Origin: CAVTLG01 sp963802635
Lineage (GTDB): Bacteria; Chloroflexota; Ktedonobacteria; Ktedonobacterales; Ktedonobacteraceae
DNA length: 64,000 nt
Reading direction: 5' to 3'
Assembly: GCA_963802635.1 (NCBI GenBank)
Contig: CAWDJJ010000002.1
Location: 930,001 to 994,000, forward strand
Position 1 is the first letter of the stretch. Every line of letters starts with the position of its first letter. The position numbers and the translations under genes were made by a program. Shown piece by piece: positions 29,795 to 37,975 of the stretch. The notes beneath the pieces were generated by a model. That model did not search any database and was not told the DNA's origin. It worked only from the letters and a program-made list of their open reading frames with translations.

Positions 29795-30153
29795 TAGCGT
29801 AGCCCCTTCTGAGCGTCGATATACTTTTGAAGAGTTTCTTGGCTGATAGTGCCTGCGGTACTTGCAAAGTAGGAACGCGTCCACATTGAAGGCAGCTTGA
29901 GCAGAAAAGGGAACTCTTTCCGCAAAACAAAGGATGTTTTCCCTTTACATTCCTTTACAACTTCTGCTGCACTTGTAGAAGGAAAGCACCTCACAAACAG
30001 ATGAATGTGATCTGCTTGGATAGCCAACGTGAGGATGATCCACCCTTTCTCCTGGCACTTTTCCTCAATGAGCTGCTGACATCGCTCAGCTACCTTTCCC
30101 ACCAGCACAGGTTTTCTCCTTCTTGGACACCAAATGAGATGGTAGACAATCAA
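29794..30153 (-). CDS. tnpA: IS200-type Y1 transposase (REP-associated tyrosine type fold)
   Basis: 119 aa: IVYHLIWCPRRRKPVL opens the fold, QADHIHLFVRC holds the HUH metal-binding His pair, and the catalytic Tyr lies in TLQKYIDAQKG. It nicks and joins single-stranded ends at the hairpins. The visible start is TTG at 30153; upstream in-frame residues (RDEHHVHL) also look like the family, so a non-standard earlier start is possible, but a stop lies just before them. Confidence 0.82.
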   Translation of the reverse strand: MIVYHLIWCPRRRKPVLVGKVAERCQQLIEEKCQEKGWIILTLAIQADHIHLFVRCFPSTSAAEVVKECKGKTSFVLRKEFPFLLKLPSMWTRSYFASTAGTISQETLQKYIDAQKGLR

Positions 30154-30186
30154 ATGAACATGGTGTTCATCTCTCTGATATTCAAG

Positions 30187-30224
30187 TGTCTATAGTATGG
30201 TCTAACTATACCATACTATAGACA
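30187..30224. repeat. Perfect 15-bp inverted repeat at the IS605 left end
   Basis: TGTCTATAGTATGGT (30187-30201) pairs without mismatch with ACCATACTATAGACA (30210-30224), loop of 8. This is the expected subterminal hairpin recognised by TnpA. Confidence 0.7.
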
Positions 30225-30351
30225 AAACGCAAAGGCTAAAGCCGGATACGCCTCACCGCTTGGGTTAAAACCTCAGCGGCTTGCGGCAGGCTAAAGCCCT
30301 TCTCTGTCAGGGTCTGGCATATATCCCCATCAATATGAATATAAAACAGAC

Positions 30352-30579
30352 CTATCCATCCTCTTCGATAACGACATCCACGGTTTCAAGCGTGAAATTC
30401 CACTCGCTCTTGAGCAGCCTGGTGAGTCCAGCGAGGACTTTCTCGGCTTCTGTCCGCTCCACGGGCAAGCCGCGCAGCATGGCATAGACGACGCGATTCC
30501 CGACGCCAGCCTCGGTTGCAAGCGTCGGGATCTCGAAATGGTGTTGTGCTCTGAGTTGTGAAAGCGTTGGATTGCTCAT
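30352..30579 (-). CDS. Tiny helix-turn-helix protein 2
   Basis: 75 aa with an XRE-like core: LSQLRAQHHFEIPTLATEAG, then VGNRVVYAMLRGLPVERTEA. The start ATG at 30579 overlaps the stop of HTH protein 1 (ATGA). It resembles protein 1 in layout (helix, VGN/VQP turn, YAM, G-PVE) and they are probably duplicates. Role unknown; likely DNA-binding or a partner of the upstream methyltransferase. Confidence 0.6.
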   Translation of the reverse strand: MSNPTLSQLRAQHHFEIPTLATEAGVGNRVVYAMLRGLPVERTEAEKVLAGLTRLLKSEWNFTLETVDVVIEEDG

Positions 30580-30815
30580 GTTCCAGCGTCCTTCTTGATG
30601 CGAACACGTATATCATCAAGAGTGTACGTCTGGTTGACACATTGAGAGAATGTGTTCAGGATCTTTTGAGCCAGGTGCACCTCGACGGGAATGCCGACCT
30701 CCATGGCATAGACTTCTCGTGGCTGAACCCCGGCCTTCTTCGCCAGATCTTTGAGCAACAGGCTATGCCGTTGCCGTAATTGCTTCAAATTCTGTTTTTT
30801 CTCGTTGTTCATCAT
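30576..30815 (-). CDS. Tiny helix-turn-helix protein 1
   Basis: 79 aa: LKQLRQRHSLLLKDLAKKAG then VQPREVYAMEVGIPVEVHLA, an XRE-type HTH. The start codon (30815 or 30812) overlaps the methyltransferase stop in ATGATGA, and its own stop overlaps the next gene. The three genes are thus translationally coupled. Confidence 0.6.
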   Translation of the reverse strand: MMNNEKKQNLKQLRQRHSLLLKDLAKKAGVQPREVYAMEVGIPVEVHLAQKILNTFSQCVNQTYTLDDIRVRIKKDAGT

Positions 30816-31648
30816 GGCTTCACTCCCCATGCCGTGATTCCAAAGGAGAGACACACGAAGTTTTGATCATACAGGTCCATCACGAGCTGCCGATACGCCT
30901 CATCGAAGACTTGCTCGGAGATGAGGCCAGAAGCCAGCAAGTAGGGTTTGAGCTGAAAAAAGGTGATTTTGACATTTTCGCTGGACGAGTAGTATAAAGG
31001 CTCGTCATAGGTGGTATCCAGGATGAAGGGCCGCTTGCCGATGTCTTGAAATCCGGCGTTTTTGAGCAAGGGACCCAGCATATGCACGATGCCCAGCGAA
31101 CGCCCATCGATGGAAAACGTCCTTCCCTGAAGGCGAAGGGCATCAAAGAGACAGGCGCTTAATTGCTGCAAGGGAACACTATTGGAAATGCCGCCCTCAA
31201 TTTCGGTCAAGCGCAGCACGCCGCCAGGCTTGAGGATACGCCGACACTCAGCCAGCAGCGCAGGCCACAGCAGGAGCGAGAGAAAACTTTGGATGCAACG
31301 CGCGTTGATCAGATCAACAGAGGCATCAGCGAACTGCAGCGGTTGGGCAATGTCCATCTGCTCAAATGTGGCGTTGGCGCGCTTTTGTGACACGGCACGG
31401 GCATGAGCGTACTCGATCATGGTCTGACTGAGGTCCACACCGATGACCTCGCTGCGGGGATACTCGTAGGCAACGTCAAGCGCCCAGCTCCCAGGGCCGC
31501 ACGCAAGATCGAGAATGATGTGCATGGACGCCACATCCTCGCGTTCGGCGAAGAGTCCTCCCATCGCCTGCGTAAAGAGTCGATCTTGTTCTATTAAGCG
31601 CGCTGTTTCTGTTGGATCTTCGATGTTCATGGGGTAATCATTTGTCAT
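30812..31648 (-). CDS. Class I SAM-dependent methyltransferase (paralogue 2)
   Basis: 278 aa. Motif I is ILDLACGPGSWALDVA, post-I VIGVDLSQTM, motif II region SVDLINARCIQSF, then LKPGGVLRLTEIE. It is a paralogue of 26158-27033. It is followed by two overlapping HTH genes and preceded (23 bp) by a small helical protein. The operon layout suggests a regulator/methyltransferase unit rather than a housekeeping RNA methyltransferase. Substrate unknown. Confidence 0.75.
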   Translation of the reverse strand: MTNDYPMNIEDPTETARLIEQDRLFTQAMGGLFAEREDVASMHIILDLACGPGSWALDVAYEYPRSEVIGVDLSQTMIEYAHARAVSQKRANATFEQMDIAQPLQFADASVDLINARCIQSFLSLLLWPALLAECRRILKPGGVLRLTEIEGGISNSVPLQQLSACLFDALRLQGRTFSIDGRSLGIVHMLGPLLKNAGFQDIGKRPFILDTTYDEPLYYSSSENVKITFFQLKPYLLASGLISEQVFDEAYRQLVMDLYDQNFVCLSFGITAWGVKP

Positions 31649-31671
31649 ATGACACCAATCCTTTCTTGCAT

Positions 31672-31896
31672 TTATTGAACGATAGCATTATAGGTATCAT
31701 AGACAGCTTCCGTTGCAGCTTCTTCTCCAATCATGCTTGCGAGACGTTCACGCTGCTGATCAAGGCTTTTATACTGGTTGTTAATGATACGATGAGAGGC
31801 TTTATGAGCTAATCCGTGCAATGCGAGATTCATCGAGAAACACACGGATTCTATCTCTGCTCGCAATTTTGCTACTTCACTTCTATTTTCTGGCAT
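31672..31896 (-). CDS. Small helical hypothetical protein
   Basis: 74 aa from MPENRSEVAKLRAEI, predicted to be all-helical (CFSMNLALHGLAHKASHRII, LDQQRERLASMIGEEA). It ends 23 bp before the methyltransferase start and probably belongs to that operon. I do not recognise the family. The longer reading to 31992 looks non-coding. Confidence 0.5.
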   Translation of the reverse strand: MPENRSEVAKLRAEIESVCFSMNLALHGLAHKASHRIINNQYKSLDQQRERLASMIGEEAATEAVYDTYNAIVQ

Positions 31897-32262
31897 TCTA
31901 TCCTCTACCTTTCCAAATGTATTCACATCTTCGACTGCACCTATTCTCTGCTGCTCAAGAAACCGTCCTGAGCAGCATTGCGGTATCCTCAAGACAGCGC
32001 CGAATCAGCAGAACGCGTTGCCTCAAAGAGGCCCTCGAATGAAGCGACGACACGAGCTGCCGCCGCCTCGGGATACTACTATCAATCAGTACAGACCTGA
32101 TTGGTGAGTAGCACCAGGAAAGAGTATAGCAGAAATGAAAGAGAGTGAGGTACAAATTATGTAGTAACGTTACGGAGATTGTGTTTCGTGTTTTCTGATA
32201 TACATTTCGTTACCCATCAGAGAGAACATCAGGTAACAAAAGGAAACTAGTAAGCATAAAAA
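31897..32262. other. Intergenic stretch with no recognised gene
   Basis: Upstream region of the small helical gene on the minus strand. I see no gene. A short palindrome TAACGTTA lies near 32167. Confidence 0.4.
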
Positions 32263-32291
32263 AAGCACGACCTTTATAATAGGCCGTGCTT
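32263..32291 (-). terminator. Intrinsic terminator of the XRE-TPR gene
   Basis: On the minus strand AAGCACGGCC (32291-32282) pairs with GGTCGTGCTT (32272-32263) and is followed by a T run (32264-32257), 20 bp after the stop of 32308-33789. Confidence 0.75.
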
Positions 32292-32307
32292 CGACTCAGT
32301 GATGCTC

Positions 32308-33789
32308 TCACCAGCGAATAATGTCCTCGCGTAAATTTCTTACCTGTTTCTCTCCAGGCCATATCGCTTGCATCGTCTTGTATGCTTGAATAGCATCGTT
32401 AAATTTCTTGTCACTTTGCAGCGTTTTTGCTCCCTCCATACCCTTCTTCCACAGGAGAATACAATGCTGCATATCGCGTTTGCCATCATCGCGGCACACT
32501 TCTGCTGTCACCGAGTCGAGAAGCGCCTCAAAGCGACATGAGAGCGGGATAGTTGAATCACCTGTATGGTGTGTCTCTATTTGCTCCAAAGCGTCAACCG
32601 CCTCTTTGTACAAGCCAAGATGCGCGTGCGTTGAACCATCATTTAAGAGTAAGTTCCCTACACTGTGATCGATCCAGATCGGGACCTCCTCGCTATCAGA
32701 TTGAGCGAAAAAAGTGGTATGTGCTTCCTGGAGAGAGCGTAGGGCATCTTCTTTGTGCCCCTCATGTGCTTGATAGGTTGCCAGTCCAGAATAGACATAA
32801 CTATAGGCTAATTGGGGGATGGGGTCTTCCGCTGGTTTGGAGAAGACGGATTTTTGCTTCTGTCTGTCCCCGTTGTCTCTTTTGTCCAGGAGAGACTTTG
32901 CTTGCTCTGCTGCAAGTAATGCCTGTTTCCATTGATTGTTATTCCACAACGCAGCAGCATTTAAGCGCAATGTCGTCATATGTAAAAGCAGGTTCTCAGC
33001 GGTGGCACAATAGGACTCAGCCTCTTGTGCATAAGAAAGGGCTACCGCCGTTGTTGCGACATCCCAGGCCAGGGCTGATTTCAACAAGAGACACTGTACC
33101 AGGAGGTTAGCCGCCGCTTTTTGTTGGGTGGTGGGAGCCGTTTGGACAATGGCCTTGAGGGTGGGAATGTACTTTGAGACGGTCTGATCAGTAAAGGCTA
33201 ACTTGTCCCCTCTCCGAAGATACCAACACGCAACGATGCCAGCGGCACATTGCGCTAAAATATCTTCTATCGGACTTTTGAAGACTGCTCCAAGTACAGA
33301 GAGTTTCGACATATCAATAGGTAAGAGGGCAAGACTCCGCAAAACATTACGGCGACTCATGATTGCATCCATTGTGTTATCATCCTCAAGCTCCACCATA
33401 ATAGCTATTTGGAGCAAATGATAACGGGCATCGCGGTGTGACCAGTTCCAAACCATTATCTCTATGCGCCTGAGTACATGCCGCTTGCGGAATGCTTCAA
33501 GTGCATCATTGTCAGGCTCCTTCGTTTTCTCTAAATCCGTGATGGTCTGTACATCAACGGTGAGTTCAACGAACCCTAAATCGCGTGCAGACATGCCATA
33601 GAGCGTGCAGAGTTCCCGAAGGTGGCACGGTTGCGGGACATCGCCCCTTTTTTCCCACCGATGGACAGTAGCCTTACTTACTCCAAGCTTGCGTGCCACT
33701 TCCTCTTGCGAGAGATGCAGCCGTTCACGCGCTGCGATTAACTGTGGTCGTTCTGTCACACACACCGCTGATAACTGTGCCCGTTCCAT
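32308..33789 (-). CDS. XRE-family regulator with TPR-like C-terminal domain
   Basis: 493 aa. HTH at residues ~15-65 (LIAARERLHLSQEEVARKLG, VSKATVHRWEKRG). The rest is helical, with TPR-like repeats (YSGLATYQAHEGHKEDALRS, AHLGLYKEAVDALEQIETHH, FNDAIQAYKTMQAIWP). This build resembles signal-sensing regulators common in sporulating, large-genome bacteria, where the TPR part binds a peptide or another protein. There is no adjacent target gene; it has its own terminator. Confidence 0.75.
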   Translation of the reverse strand: MERAQLSAVCVTERPQLIAARERLHLSQEEVARKLGVSKATVHRWEKRGDVPQPCHLRELCTLYGMSARDLGFVELTVDVQTITDLEKTKEPDNDALEAFRKRHVLRRIEIMVWNWSHRDARYHLLQIAIMVELEDDNTMDAIMSRRNVLRSLALLPIDMSKLSVLGAVFKSPIEDILAQCAAGIVACWYLRRGDKLAFTDQTVSKYIPTLKAIVQTAPTTQQKAAANLLVQCLLLKSALAWDVATTAVALSYAQEAESYCATAENLLLHMTTLRLNAAALWNNNQWKQALLAAEQAKSLLDKRDNGDRQKQKSVFSKPAEDPIPQLAYSYVYSGLATYQAHEGHKEDALRSLQEAHTTFFAQSDSEEVPIWIDHSVGNLLLNDGSTHAHLGLYKEAVDALEQIETHHTGDSTIPLSCRFEALLDSVTAEVCRDDGKRDMQHCILLWKKGMEGAKTLQSDKKFNDAIQAYKTMQAIWPGEKQVRNLREDIIRW

Positions 33790-33903
33790 GTTATCTACCC
33801 TCTTCGACTCTGCTCTGTAATCTTCTGGCCTCTATTCTATTTTCCGACAACAGGATACCATGATATCACTGTCTTTGTCGAGTATTGCTCCCCACTTGCA
33901 TCT

Positions 33904-35055
33904 TTAGACGCCTAAGCCTCGCAGCTTCTTAATGATGTTGGGCAACACGGCAATGACTCTTTCAACATCATCCTCTGTGCTCGCTTTGCCGAGTGTGAGA
34001 CGCAGGCTGCCATGCGACCATTCAGGCGATAGACCCATAGCGATCAGGACGTGCGAAGGCTCGACAGAACCAGACGTGCAAGCTGATCCCGATGAAGCCG
34101 CGATGCCTAATAAGTCCAGGTTGAGCAGAATCGATTCGCCCTCCACACCCTCGAAACAGAAACTGGCACTGTTCGGCAGGCGTTCGCTCGGATGACCGGT
34201 AAGACGGGTGCCCGGGATAGTCAGGATGCCTGCGATGAGGCGATCACGGAGAGCCTGCACGCGCGGCGTGACAGTTGGTAGATCCTCGTAGGCCAGACAC
34301 AAAGCGGTCGCAGTACCCACGATACCGGCAACATTCTCCGTACCCGCACGACGTCCACGCTCCTGCGAGCCACCTTGCAGTTGGGGCAGGATACGCATCC
34401 CCTGGCGCACATAGAGGATACCCATGCCCTTGGGTCCATAGAACTTATGGGCCGAGAGCGAGAGCATGTCGACATTCAGTGCACTTACATCAAGCGGCAA
34501 CGCTCCGCCAGCCTGCACGGCGTCAACGTGGAAAGGGATCTTCCTGGCGCGACAGATACGCCCGATCTCTGCAATAGGCTCGATAGTGCCGACCTCGTTG
34601 TTCGCGTACATGATCGAGACAAGCACCGTTTGATCGGTGATGGCGTGCTCAACGTCATCAGGATTTACACGCCCACACTCGTCAACTGGCAGATAGGTCG
34701 TATTGAAGCCAAAGCGGTCCAGGTATTGGCAGGTGTGCAGCACGGCATGATGCTCGATAGACGAGGTGATGATGTGCTTGCCCTTCTTCTGTGCAGCGAA
34801 GGCCATACCCTTGATCGCCAGATTATCACTCTCAGAACCACAACCAACAAAGGCAATTTCCGTGGCACGACAATGCAGAAGTGCCGCCACCTGCTCACGA
34901 GATTGATCAATCGCCTGCATAGCATGACGGCCTAAGGTGTAAATGCTGCTCGCGTTGCCGTACTCGCTGGTGAAGTAGGGCAGCATCGCATCCAGCACAC
35001 GCGCATCTAGCGCGGTCGTAGCTGCATGATCAAGATAAATGATGCGCTCTGGCAT
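33904..35055 (-). CDS. Cysteine desulfurase (NifS/IscS family)
   Basis: 383 aa from ATG 35055. IIYLDHAATTALDARVLDAM, EHHAVLHTC, the PLP Lys in LSLSAHKFYGPKGMGILYVR, RRAGTENVAGIVG, and the mobile-loop Cys in SSGSACTSGSVEPSHVL. The short loop spacing fits the group I (NifS/IscS) type. It supplies persulfide sulfur for Fe-S clusters and tRNA thiolation. No scaffold gene is adjacent. An upstream in-frame extension to 35247 overlaps the Uma2 gene and is rejected. Confidence 0.87.
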   Translation of the reverse strand: MPERIIYLDHAATTALDARVLDAMLPYFTSEYGNASSIYTLGRHAMQAIDQSREQVAALLHCRATEIAFVGCGSESDNLAIKGMAFAAQKKGKHIITSSIEHHAVLHTCQYLDRFGFNTTYLPVDECGRVNPDDVEHAITDQTVLVSIMYANNEVGTIEPIAEIGRICRARKIPFHVDAVQAGGALPLDVSALNVDMLSLSAHKFYGPKGMGILYVRQGMRILPQLQGGSQERGRRAGTENVAGIVGTATALCLAYEDLPTVTPRVQALRDRLIAGILTIPGTRLTGHPSERLPNSASFCFEGVEGESILLNLDLLGIAASSGSACTSGSVEPSHVLIAMGLSPEWSHGSLRLTLGKASTEDDVERVIAVLPNIIKKLRGLGV

Positions 35056-35080
35056 ACTGTTGTGTTCCCACTCTTCATAG

Positions 35081-35704
35081 CTATTCCTCGACAAGAGGCT
35101 CATCAAAGTTAATATGTTTATATACTTCGTCCATTGTAATATGCACATCAATACTGGATAGCCCGATCTCCCCATCAGGACCATACAACGCATAGATCCA
35201 GGTAACACCATCTTCCCCACGCCGATAAACTTCGACATGCCGCGCAAACTGGCTCACGAGCATAACCTCCTGCACAGATGGGCAGGACTTATACGTCTCC
35301 AGCCTTCTGCCTCGATCAACGGCTTCTGTGCCAGGAGAGAGCACTTCAACTACAATTCTGGGGGATTGAATGAGCTTAATGCCACGCCGCCTATCCGCAA
35401 TGTCACAACTCACGGTCACATCAGGATAGTAATAATCTGCTCTGCCATCCGCTTTCATACCAACAAGGGCCTGCACATCCGAGCCGAAAACAGTACAAGG
35501 ACCAGATGCAAAATGAGCATCTATTGCATTAGCGACATTTCTGGCGATGCGGCCATGTTCTGCCGAATCACCGGCCATCAGTCGCGCAACACCATCCAGA
35601 TATTCATATTTCACGTCGTGGGTACTCCGGTCGAGTTGAAGATACTCCTGGACGGACATTGAACCACCCGGCGGGGATTGTCGTTGTCGTGGATCGGTCG
35701 TCAT
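35081..35704 (-). CDS. Uma2-family (DUF820) PD-(D/E)xK nuclease-like protein
   Basis: 207 aa: MSVQEYLQLDRSTHDVKYEY, LDGVARLMAGDSAEHGRIA, YYYPDVTVSCD and IVVEVLSPGTEAVDRGR, the Uma2 core with Asp and Glu of a PD-(D/E)xK fold; ETYKS supplies a Lys. Function unknown although abundant in Cyanobacteria and Chloroflexota. It ends 25 bp before the cysteine desulfurase start. Confidence 0.75.
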   Translation of the reverse strand: MTTDPRQRQSPPGGSMSVQEYLQLDRSTHDVKYEYLDGVARLMAGDSAEHGRIARNVANAIDAHFASGPCTVFGSDVQALVGMKADGRADYYYPDVTVSCDIADRRRGIKLIQSPRIVVEVLSPGTEAVDRGRRLETYKSCPSVQEVMLVSQFARHVEVYRRGEDGVTWIYALYGPDGEIGLSSIDVHITMDEVYKHINFDEPLVEE

Positions 35705-35920
35705 TTATGCTCACTCCTGCACTATCCCTACCAATATCTCTTTATCCCATTTTACAAACCTACAAGCTCTCTGTCAATCTGGAGAGAGAGCAAATTCAGG
35801 ATGCTTTCGATAGAGTAGCCCTCTTGTTCCCATTTCTTGCGAAACTTCCTGACGCATGCTATTCTCGTACTAATGGTCTAATTCGTTTTTTTTGTGGTTA
35901 TAACTGAGGGGGATTGTGCG

Positions 35921-37975
35921 ATGGTGCAGCAAGAAACAGACACCGCTCCCAGCCGTGGGACTTTATTGCGCCGCGCCCACGATTTACTAGAGACCCTGGA
36001 GCATCCCGTTGCCGAGGAGCTACTCATACAGCATCTTTTTGGTGCCACCAGTGGCAATACGCAGCTCTGGACGGTCCTGTTGCGCAAAACATTGAAAAGC
36101 TCGCCACTCTTTGAGCAGGCACGTGAACAGAGCATACAGGGTGAGGTCCTCTGGTCGCTCTCGGCCTGGCGTAGCACGCAAATGCCGCTGGCCGAGGTTG
36201 AATTTGTGGTGGTCGATACCGAAACGACGGGACTGCGACCCGGTCCAGATCGCGTGATCGAGCTAGCAGCAGTGCGTGTACGCGGCGGTCAAGCTGTCGA
36301 TGCATTTCAGAGCCTGATCAATCCTGGCCGACGCATTCCGCCCTTCATCGCACAATTTACGGGCATTACGCAGGATATGCTGCGCGATGAGCCAACGGCC
36401 AAAGAAATATTCCCCGACTTCCTGCAATTCATCTCAGGTGTAACGTTGGTTGGACATAATCTAGGCTTCGATCTCAACTTTCTGGCCTACGAGGCGAAGC
36501 TGCTGGGAAAATCCTTCCCCATTGATGGCCTGGACACCATTCCGCTGGCCCGGCGTTTCTTGCCTGGTTTAAAGCGCTTCAAGCTCGATATGGTCGCCGC
36601 GCACCTCAATATTCCGGCCACCAACCGTCACCGCGCACTGGGTGATGCACAGGTCACAGCCGCCGTTTTCTTACGTATCCTGGAGTTAGCGCAGCAGCAA
36701 GGCATTCAGACGTACGGACACTTGCGCCGTCGTTTACAGTTACCAGTGGCATGGAGCGGCAATATCACGCAAGTGACTGCGTCAACGAGAGAAACACCAT
36801 GGCGTGCCGATGATAAGCTCGCTACAGCGGCTGCCGCAACACGTCCCACGGGCACATTGCTACTCGATCCAGCCTGGAAGCGGGACTTCCCAGAGTTGCC
36901 TGGCGTGTATCTGATGAAGGATAGTAATGGGCAGGTGATCTATGTAGGCAAGGCCAAATCGCTGAAAGATCGTCTTAGCTCCTACTACAGCCAGCCCCTG
37001 GGCTACACCCGCAAGATGGATGGACTATTGCAGAATATCAAAGAGATCGAGACACGAGTGCTGGGTTCAGAACTTGAGGCCCTGCTGGTCGAGTCACGTT
37101 TGATCAAAGAATTGCAGCCCGCCTACAATGTGCAGTTGCGCAATTACGAATTATACCCCTTTATCAAAATCGACATCCAGCATGCCTTTCCACGCGTGTA
37201 TGCAACTCGTGAGGTAGCCGCTGACGGCGCATGTTACTTTGGTCCATTTCGCAGCAGGCACATGGTTGACCTCACGATTGAACTGGTGCAGAAAATCTTT
37301 CCCATACGCACCTGTACGCGTAGTCTGCCACCCCAAGCGAAGCCATCCGATCCCTGTCTGCGTCTACACCTGAACCGTTGTCCAGGCCCATGCCGTGGCG
37401 ATGCGGATGCGACCGCCTATCTCAAAGTCATCGAACAAGTGCGCGCCTTTCTGGGTGGTGAGAGCGAGGATCTGCTTGAGCGACTGCGTCGCCAGATGTT
37501 TGATGCCGCCCAGAGCCTCAATTTCGAGCGGGCTGCCTGGTTGCGTGATGCCATTCGCAGCGCCGATGAGGTGTTGATTGGGCAGCGACTGATCACGGGC
37601 GCAGTCGAGGCTAATAATCTCTTTATTGTGTACCCTTCTGCACAGGAGGGTCATGACGAGATTTTCCTGATTCGCCATGGTCGCCTGGTACAACAACGCT
37701 GTATCCCTCACGAACTGGCTGCATTATCTCATGCCGTGAGTGAACTGCTCACAGTCGCGTTACAGTTGGGTGAGCCACCCAGCATAGTAGGCAAAGCTGA
37801 AGTGGACCAGATTAATATTATCAGTCGCTGGCTGCATCGTCATAGCGATGACCGGGCTTTTTTCCCTTTCCAGGAAGCTCTGTTAGATGAAGATGCTGCC
37901 CGTGAGCTAACAACACAGATGTGGCGCGAAATTGAATTGGCGCGCACAACTCATTTGACGCTGCCAGAAGAGTAA
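35921..37975 (+). CDS. DnaQ-like exonuclease fused to UvrC-like GIY-YIG nuclease
   Basis: 684 aa from ATG 35921 (GAGGGGG upstream). After an ~80-residue helical N-terminus comes a DEDDh exonuclease (FVVVDTETTGLRPGPDRVIE, TLVGHNLGFDLNFL, RHRALGDAQVT). A GIY-YIG domain follows (PGVYLMKDSNGQVIYVGKAK, SLKDRLSSYY, LLVESRLIKE) and then the UvrC Cys cluster region CLRLHLNRCPGPC and a UVR-like helix pair. It lacks the UvrC RNase H and HhH ends. It resembles the Cho-like exonuclease-endonuclease fusion known from actinobacteria, likely acting in DNA repair. Its last codons are copied in the tandem repeat downstream. Confidence 0.85.
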   Translation: MVQQETDTAPSRGTLLRRAHDLLETLEHPVAEELLIQHLFGATSGNTQLWTVLLRKTLKSSPLFEQAREQSIQGEVLWSLSAWRSTQMPLAEVEFVVVDTETTGLRPGPDRVIELAAVRVRGGQAVDAFQSLINPGRRIPPFIAQFTGITQDMLRDEPTAKEIFPDFLQFISGVTLVGHNLGFDLNFLAYEAKLLGKSFPIDGLDTIPLARRFLPGLKRFKLDMVAAHLNIPATNRHRALGDAQVTAAVFLRILELAQQQGIQTYGHLRRRLQLPVAWSGNITQVTASTRETPWRADDKLATAAAATRPTGTLLLDPAWKRDFPELPGVYLMKDSNGQVIYVGKAKSLKDRLSSYYSQPLGYTRKMDGLLQNIKEIETRVLGSELEALLVESRLIKELQPAYNVQLRNYELYPFIKIDIQHAFPRVYATREVAADGACYFGPFRSRHMVDLTIELVQKIFPIRTCTRSLPPQAKPSDPCLRLHLNRCPGPCRGDADATAYLKVIEQVRAFLGGESEDLLERLRRQMFDAAQSLNFERAAWLRDAIRSADEVLIGQRLITGAVEANNLFIVYPSAQEGHDEIFLIRHGRLVQQRCIPHELAALSHAVSELLTVALQLGEPPSIVGKAEVDQINIISRWLHRHSDDRAFFPFQEALLDEDAARELTTQMWREIELARTTHLTLPEE

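Larger units (their letters stand above)
28560..30224 (-). mobile_element. Complete IS605-type element (tnpA + tnpB)
   Basis: Contains a Y1 transposase gene and an OrfB/TnpB gene, overlapping by TAATG. A perfect 15-bp stem lies at the tnpA end (30187-30201 with 30210-30224). Near the other end the palindrome CGCCTAGGCG (28573-28582) and AGCC/GGCT repeats may form the right-end hairpin. It is not closely related to copies A and B. Exact ends are uncertain to about 20 bp. Confidence 0.72.

Noticed and set aside
28441..30351. CRISPR-like array near the TnpB genes
   Set aside because: No regularly spaced direct repeats were found; only IS hairpins and two AGGCTAAAGCC copies near 30232 and 30290.
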